Source: Latrodectus hesperus
Taxonomy: Eukaryota > Arthropoda > Arachnida > Araneae > Theridiidae
Assembly: GCA_037975125.1 (NCBI GenBank)
Contig: CM075862.1
Span: forward strand, 40,948,024-41,012,023
Length of the DNA: 64,000 nucleotides
Reading direction: 5' to 3'
Shown here: positions 58,572 to 64,000 of the stretch, piece by piece
How positions within the stretch are numbered: position 1 is the first letter of the stretch
Layout: every line of letters begins with the position of its first letter
The notes under the pieces: generated by a model
The model's database searches: none
The model's input: the letters and a program-made list of their open reading frames with translations, nothing else
What the model was told of the DNA's origin: nothing
Position numbers and translations under genes: made by a program

Positions 58572-58648
58572 AGAGAGAGGGAAAGAAAGAGCGAGAGAAA
58601 GAAAGAGCGAGAGAAAGAAAGAGCGAGAGAGAAAGAGAGAGATATATA
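58510..58648. repeat. Imperfect (GA)n / (GAAA)n purine tract
   Basis: About 140 bp of almost pure purine on the plus strand, built of GAGA, GAAAGA and GAGCGA units. The Glu-Arg-rich and Leu-Ser-rich ORFs on the two strands are artefacts. Confidence 0.96.
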
Positions 58649-58654
58649 GTAAGT

Positions 58655-59480
58655 GTATTCTACTTATATTATATGGCATTAGCAAGAAAACATAAGAAAT
58701 TATTAGAATTATTTTTCCAATGATTTCTTTATTTCGTACTTAAATTTGAATTTATTAGAAAAACATTATTTCACTCTAGCATAGAAATAATAAAATCACT
58801 TTAAAAAAGTATTTTGTGTTTTCGTTGAATTTTTTGTTGAAATGTAAAGACTAATGAAATATAAACAGACATTTTCAATAAAACAGCACTTCAAAGAGTT
58901 AGTAAATGTTTTTATAATCACTTGATTCTATTTTTTTCAAATTTAAATGTGTTAATCTCAGATATGCAACTAATTTGTTTGATTTTGCGTTAAAAACAGA
59001 GAATAGGTAAACCAACCAAAGTCACGTATATGCAAATTTCTAATTTACTTAATGTATTTTACACTGTAGCTTTTTTCCCGCGATAGGTGATCAGGGAAAA
59101 AAATATTTCGATTTTTTAATTGAATACTTTATATAATGACTTTTAAAGCTAGATTGTGAAGGTGATATTAAATATGTAATCGATTTTTATGGATTATTGC
59201 TATAAATTCATATTGTTTAGATTTTATATACATAATTAACACATAATAGTGAAATAAATGAAACCAAGTTCTTTTAGTAACAGGCAAAATTTTATTAGAA
59301 TTTCTTAAAATTTGTATATTTTTAAATAATTATTTAGTAAAATTATGTAACTGAAAAAAACTGCTTTAGCTAATTTGTTAATTAATTATTTCCAAATCTT
59401 TAAAAATTATCACTCATTTTTTGCTTAGTAATTGATAATTTTCAATAATTTTATATAAGAATTTAGACTGCCCACGAGAT
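58655..59480. other. AT-rich DNA, no gene seen
   Basis: No supported feature. Confidence 0.5.
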
Positions 59481-59490
59481 TATCACTTAC

Positions 59491-59584
59491 CTCACTGTCA
59501 AGTGGGTGCGCGACTTGTCTACCCACAAACAGTTGGTGGCAAGTAAAACAGATGTTCAGTAAGCAAGGACTTTCACTTACAGCA
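59491..59584 (-). other. Candidate 94-nt internal exon
   Basis: On the minus strand the segment starts after an acceptor (TATGCATTTTCAG) and ends at a consensus donor (GTGAG/GTAAGT). Only one frame is open through it, reading AVSESPCLLNICFTCHQLFV and then GRQVAHPLDSE, with three cysteines including a CxxC pair. The segment is also markedly richer in G and C than the AT-rich DNA around it. The frame is open for a few more codons on both sides, so the splice signals and composition are the argument here, not length. I do not recognise the family. A transposon fragment is the main alternative. Confidence 0.35.
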
Positions 59585-59619
59585 CTGAAAATGCATACTG
59601 TATTAACGCCCTGCATTTA

Positions 59620-60105
59620 TAAGAGCCTTAACATGTTACACATATTTAACAAGTATTGCCTTTTCATTTAAGTGATGAAAAGTTCTAAATTAAGTTTAGT
59701 AATCAGAGAAAACATTCGAGAGAAGCAGATTTCATTTGAAGTCCGAAAGACTAGAGGAAAATTAAATGGTATCAATTTTTATCACACTTGAAAATATTGC
59801 TTAAAATAAAATATTTTGTTCTTGCTTTATTCTTTTTTCTATCATAATTTCATATTCTCTGTCTTGTCAAATGCCTTTTTATTAAATTAAGATTACGACA
59901 TGGTGCAGATCCCTAATTCTTTATTGGGTTGTTTAAGAGGGTGCAGCCACTAAAATTTGTATCTGCTTCGCATCTGAAAAGCAATAAGAGGTCATCGTGA
60001 CTATTTTGTGAACTCTGAGTGACATTGAAATCAATTCCTTCTGAACAAAATTTTCAGTAAATTCCCACATTCATTGTAATGTACAACTCATGTTATACTA
60101 CAAGT
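59620..60105. other. Spacer, no gene seen
   Basis: No supported feature. TTGGGTTGTTTAAGAGG at about 59934 weakly resembles a mariner terminus, but it has no partner. Confidence 0.4.
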
Positions 60106-60107
60106 AA

Positions 60108-60212
60108 ATCAACAGTTGATCAATCATCAGTCATCAACAATTGATCAAACATTGGTAATCAACAGTTGATCAATCATTGCTCATCAAAGGTTGACGAATA
60201 ATTGATCAACTG
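60108..60212. repeat. 25-bp tandem repeat, about 4 units
   Basis: Units at 60108-60132, 60133-60157, 60158-60182 and a diverged one from 60183. Each carries ATCAACAGTTGATCAAT or a close variant, so every unit holds the palindrome TTGATCAA or a near match. Confidence 0.9.
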
Positions 60213-60214
60213 TC

Positions 60215-62680
60215 GTGGTTGCACATATTGGTTTCTCTGGCTTGATCTCCGTTTGTAAAATTTTTGATTTTGGAAATTCATTAAAAAGCTACGTGGTTAA
60301 TGCTTCTGAAAGTTGCAATTTTCAGCACTTATATGTATTTCTTTTTAAAATAGGAATTAAAATAGTTATAAAATATTCCCCACTTATATGGAATATCTGT
60401 AAAGCTCCTTGTCAATTTGTAGCGCTAATTATTGGTGATTTTGTCAACTATTTTTGTTAAAAATTCCAAAGCACATTATATACAAAACATTTGCTGTCCA
60501 AGTATTGTAAAACTATATCCCAATGCATTTTACTGTTTTGTATAAATTGGGAACTATTAATTAAAACTTTTCTTTTGTTGCCTCATCATCTGGAAACTGA
60601 AAAGACTTCCAATTCCGAAATCTTTTAAACTTCGAAATCTGCATAAATTTTCTAAAACAAGTCATTGAAACTGGCTTTTTTCTTTCATTCAAATTGGTTT
60701 GAAATATACTTTAGTACATTTTCAAATTGATATTAGAAAGTATAGAAATGTCTTTTAGGATTTGCTGACAAGGGAGTTTTCCTTTTCATGTTTAGTATAC
60801 ACCTGAATTAAGGAATCATTAATACATTTATACATTTCAAATTTTATTCAACTGAATAAATGTATTAAACAAATGCATTTTTACCCACTTTTTTAAAATT
60901 TAATTCATGTCTATAAACAATAAATAAAAGTTTTGACGATGCTTGTATATACTAAATTAATGATATTTTCGATATAAAAAAACTGTTCTTTAAAAATATT
61001 AAAAATTGGATTTTTAAAAATTTCAAATATCTTTCAATGTAATATTGATTCAACACTTGTTATTTAGTACTTATCCTTATATCTACTCATATTATATTAA
61101 AATATGTCAATCGAATATCATTAAAATTCTAAGAACTTTTTGCGATTCCAAGATATCATAAAGAATTAATGAAGCCTTAGGTTCTATTGTAAACATCATT
61201 ATTTACAAAATATAATGAATATGAAATGCATATTGTTTATACTATTATACAAAATTGAACGAAATTTATATATCATTAACGAATGGTACATTTAGTTAAA
61301 AAAATAGTTGCTTCAGTATAATTTTGTATCAGACTAATAACATGGAAGGAAGAATGTGGAAATACTCTGACAACTATTTTCTACTTGTTTCCAATAAATA
61401 GCGTTTTATTGCCCAAGTATCTTTTCTTTAGGCTTAATCACATATTTTTAATAAATAATCAAATTTACTTCATTTAAAAATCATTATAGTTTACTAATGA
61501 ATCACCCAAAGCTATGTGCAAATAGAATAGGTAGCTATAATAATGAAATAACTGTATTTGAATTTTATATTGTATACTGCTCGTTAAAGTGGGGAAAAAC
61601 AACCCTACAAATATAAAGGAGAAAACATTTTAACAATATTTTGTACTTCATATGAATAATATTATGATTACACATTACGTAACCAAAATTATTAATTATG
61701 TAATAGCTCGGTCATCACAGCTACATAAAGTCAAATGTTTGGCTAATTTGTGGAAACTTGATTCTTAAAGAATTTGTTACAAAATTTAAAACGTTATTCC
61801 ATTTGTAAGTATACACTTTATAAAAATGCTTGGGAAAATACAAATGAGCTTTTTTACTTTTTTATATTTCAATTTTAATACTTTTAGAGCAATTAAATAT
61901 TCATTGTAATGGGAGGAAAATAACTGTTTTAGTGGTATTAATTACCGTTTTGTACTTCTTGTTTATTGGTTAGAATCAATTGCAAACATTGGAAAGTTCA
62001 ATGTGTGTGTTTGAAAATGCCTGAAGCAACTAAAACCTTGAAAACCAGGATATCCATCTTTAAAGGCTTATGAATATTTTAAGTTAAGGAATTCTAGATA
62101 GAAAGAAAAAGATGAATCTTCGGCCTAGCAAACTAGGTATATTTCTGACTTTTCTAATATGCATTTTCAATGGAGAAAATTTATTTCATAAAATATCTGT
62201 ATTTGTGTTTTAAATATATTTTGCATTTGTTTGTAGAAAAAAATAGTGACCATTTTCTTTGTCATGTTGAAGATATTTATGTTTTCTTGTTAATTAAAAT
62301 GTTTTAATAATCAAACTTATATTTATATAGTAACAGAACTAAAGATTTAAATAAATTAAACTAAAATTCTTATTCATTTAAACATTTAGTAACAATACAA
62401 GTAGGAAATATCTTTATTTATTTTGTATTCCTTTTGCATTCATTATTATTAAAAATAAAGAAGTGAATGGGAATTTTTTTTTGTTTTCTATAAAATATTT
62501 TGTAAGAATATGTAGAAAGTTAAATTCATCAGTTTAAAAGTAATTAATATTTATATTATATCAATTATATATAGTTTTAATGTTAAAAAAAATTTACAAA
62601 TCGTATTTTACAGCAAAGAGAAGAATTAACTTATAAGATTATTTTGCTTTTAATTCGCAAATTTCAGAAATCAATGATTT
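60215..62680. other. AT-rich DNA, no gene seen
   Basis: The 81-codon plus-strand frame at 60215-60460 (GLISVCKIFDFGNSLKSYVV) has no recognisable family. The remainder is AT-rich without structure that I can support. Confidence 0.4.
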
Positions 62681-62682
62681 AC

Positions 62683-63662
62683 ACACTCCAGTCACTTTAA
62701 TGTGACCACCTGTCAAAAGGCGAATAAACAACCTTTCGCAGAACAGTCTGATGCGAGACGTACAGGAAGAGAGTCATTTAGGTTCCTGAATGAGTTTAGT
62801 GGAATGGTGAGCCACACCGCAGTGCCGTGGGCAGCTGCGCTAGATTGCGTGGGTGAGGATCCATGACGCAAGCAACTCGATCGAGGTGATCCGCAGATTC
62901 TCGATTGGGTTTAATTCAGAACGGTTAAGTCATCCTATTGCTCTTAGAACCACGCGCGTACATTGTCAGCTGTATGACACCGCGCATTGTCCTGCTGGTA
63001 GATGCCATCATTCTGAGGAAAGACAATGCGCACATAGGGGTGGACATGGTCCGCAAGGACAGGTGCGTATATGTATTGACCCAGAGTGCCTTCCACAATG
63101 ATGAGTAAAGACAGAGAATGCCAGGAAAATTTAATTCAGACCATATGCTCCCACCTTCAGCATGGACTGTTCAATAGTTTCACTCTGTGTACGCCAACTT
63201 CCATTTGTCCGAAAGAGTATAAAATGTGATCATTGAAAAATATAACCTTCCGCCACTCGTCCAGTTGCAAATTCCAACTTTCGTTTCCGATATACAGCAG
63301 TCATCATGGATGCATGAACCAGGGGTCTATTTCGGCGGCGCAGACGCAGCAACGTTCGCTGAGCAGTAGTTTTAGGAGACACAATTGGTAGCTCATTGGT
63401 TCATATGGATGGGCAATTGCTGAACGGTAGCACGTCTATTCGCCCGAATCTATCTATGCAGTTGTCGTTCACCTCTATCATCTATGGCCCGCGGTGCACA
63501 CCACATTTGCTACGTCGCTGAATTTAGACAGTCCAATTTTCAATATATTTGGTATACTTTTACCACGGTTGCATGTGAACAGTTATCAAACTTATCCAGT
63601 TTGAAAATCCTTCTATCCTTGCTCCTAAAGCCAATGATCATGCCTTTGATTGTTGAGACAAA
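62683..63662 (-). pseudogene. Tc1-like transposon remnant, decayed transposase
   Basis: The right end (62683-62712) starts ACACTCCAGTCACTTTAATG, a terminal-repeat-like sequence, but the matching left end is missing. Minus-strand translation from about 63662 gives MIIGFRSKDRRIFKLDKFDN with SHATVVKVYQIY (helix-turn-helix region), then MWCAPRAIDDRGERQLHR and IRANRRATVQQLPIHMNQ (second DNA-binding part), LLRLRRRNRPLVHASMMTAV, YQQDNARCHTADNVRAWF (second catalytic Asp), LNPIENL (third acidic block, damaged) and the tail FRNLNDSLPVRLASDCSAKG. Several stops and frame changes occur, and the region around the first catalytic Asp is shortened. Plus-strand frames at 62853-63101 and 63484-63864 are shadows. 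It is a different Tc1-like lineage from 11279 and 14401. Confidence 0.85.
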
Positions 63663-63669
63663 GTTAGGG

Positions 63670-64000
63670 ATAAAACATATAGAAACATACCTAGGTACGA
63701 ACTCAAAGAGTACGTTGATTGCTTCTTGTTGTATAATAATTTACTCTTTTTCTCATATTTGCCACAATTCATCTTTTGAATACGAAGGTAGAAGCCTATG
63801 CAAAAGATGCCTAATTACATTTTTGATACTTCTGAGTGGTGACAGATCTATTAAAACTTATTGAAACATATGATTAACAATCAGCACATGTTGATTTAAT
63901 CATACTGTTTGTGGGCTGGAATCATATTACTGATAAAGGGATTTGGGATCCTTTGAAGAAAGATTTGAATTAGCGAATGGAGCACATCGACCATATGTCC
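63670..64000. other. Window edge, no gene seen
   Basis: No feature that I can support; the left terminus of the Tc1-like remnant was expected here and is absent. Confidence 0.4.

Noticed and set aside
58416..58685. Glu-Arg-rich plus-strand ORF and Leu-Ser-rich minus-strand ORF
   Set aside because: Both are readings of the same purine tract.
60108..60212. CRISPR-like array
   Set aside because: The 25-bp units are contiguous with no spacers, and the genome is clearly eukaryotic.
62853..63864. Plus-strand ORFs of 82 and 126 codons
   Set aside because: Antisense to the decayed Tc1-like transposase; the minus strand carries the recognisable motifs.

Overview
The window looks like AT-rich, gene-poor arthropod DNA, most likely from a spider. 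This rests on the mix of repeats: Tc1-like, mariner-like and pogo/Tigger-like DNA transposons, RNase H-encoding non-LTR retrotransposons with a CAA-rich 3' end, several tRNA-derived SINE families with target-site duplications, and very long (TA)n, (CA)n and (GA)n microsatellites. There are no operons, rRNAs or prokaryotic signals. I recognise no intact host gene. The stretch is best read as intergenic or intronic DNA built by repeated transposon insertion, with a few short exon-like or coding-like islands.

Layout. 1-6 kb: a Tc1-like transposase tail (start to 333), a minus-strand retrotransposon RNase H remnant (2.5-3.2 kb), a SINE fragment, a long (TA)n tract and an internally deleted mariner (5.7-6.1 kb). 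7.7-10 kb: a (TA)n tract and three small unassigned ORFs. 11.28-13.0 kb: a structurally complete Tc1-like element with double (IR/DR-type) terminal repeats and a decayed DD34E transposase. 14.2-16.4 kb: a second Tc1-like gene split into two halves, with a SINE-like unit between them. 17.6-18.6 kb: SINEs, one with a perfect 11-bp target duplication. About 20.98 kb: a 55-nt exon-like island just upstream of a 933-bp pogo/Tigger-like element (21.17-22.10 kb). 24.08 kb: a CTCF-like motif. 25.9-26.55 kb: a broken coiled-coil coding region, the best non-transposon coding candidate.

26.9-28.3 kb: a retrotransposon tail whose RNase H motif has been tandemly amplified about six times in 39-codon units. 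31-33.5 kb: two SINEs and another retrotransposon tail, also tandemly amplified (about 24-codon units, four copies). 33.9-35.1 kb: a nested pair, a mariner-derived MITE split by a 975-bp mariner with 201-bp terminal inverted repeats and an intact DDD catalytic core. 36-43.7 kb: microsatellites, SINEs of two families and a small minisatellite inside a SINE. 45.5-47.5 kb: a retrotransposon deletion derivative that fuses the start of the endonuclease to the end of RNase H, followed by a roughly 200-bp tandem repeat. 48-64 kb: SINE copies, a 246-bp MITE with paired CRE-like sites, a coding-like reading frame at 56 kb, a long foldback at 57.6 kb, an exon-like segment on the minus strand at 59.5 kb, a 25-bp tandem repeat at 60.1 kb, and a decayed Tc1-like element at 62.7-63.7 kb.

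Most elements are broken, so nothing here clearly works as a pathway. The common themes are deletion derivatives (mariner, pogo, retrotransposon), inverted duplication, and repeated tandem amplification inside the 3' coding part of retrotransposons. All family assignments come from motifs read by eye; no database search was run.
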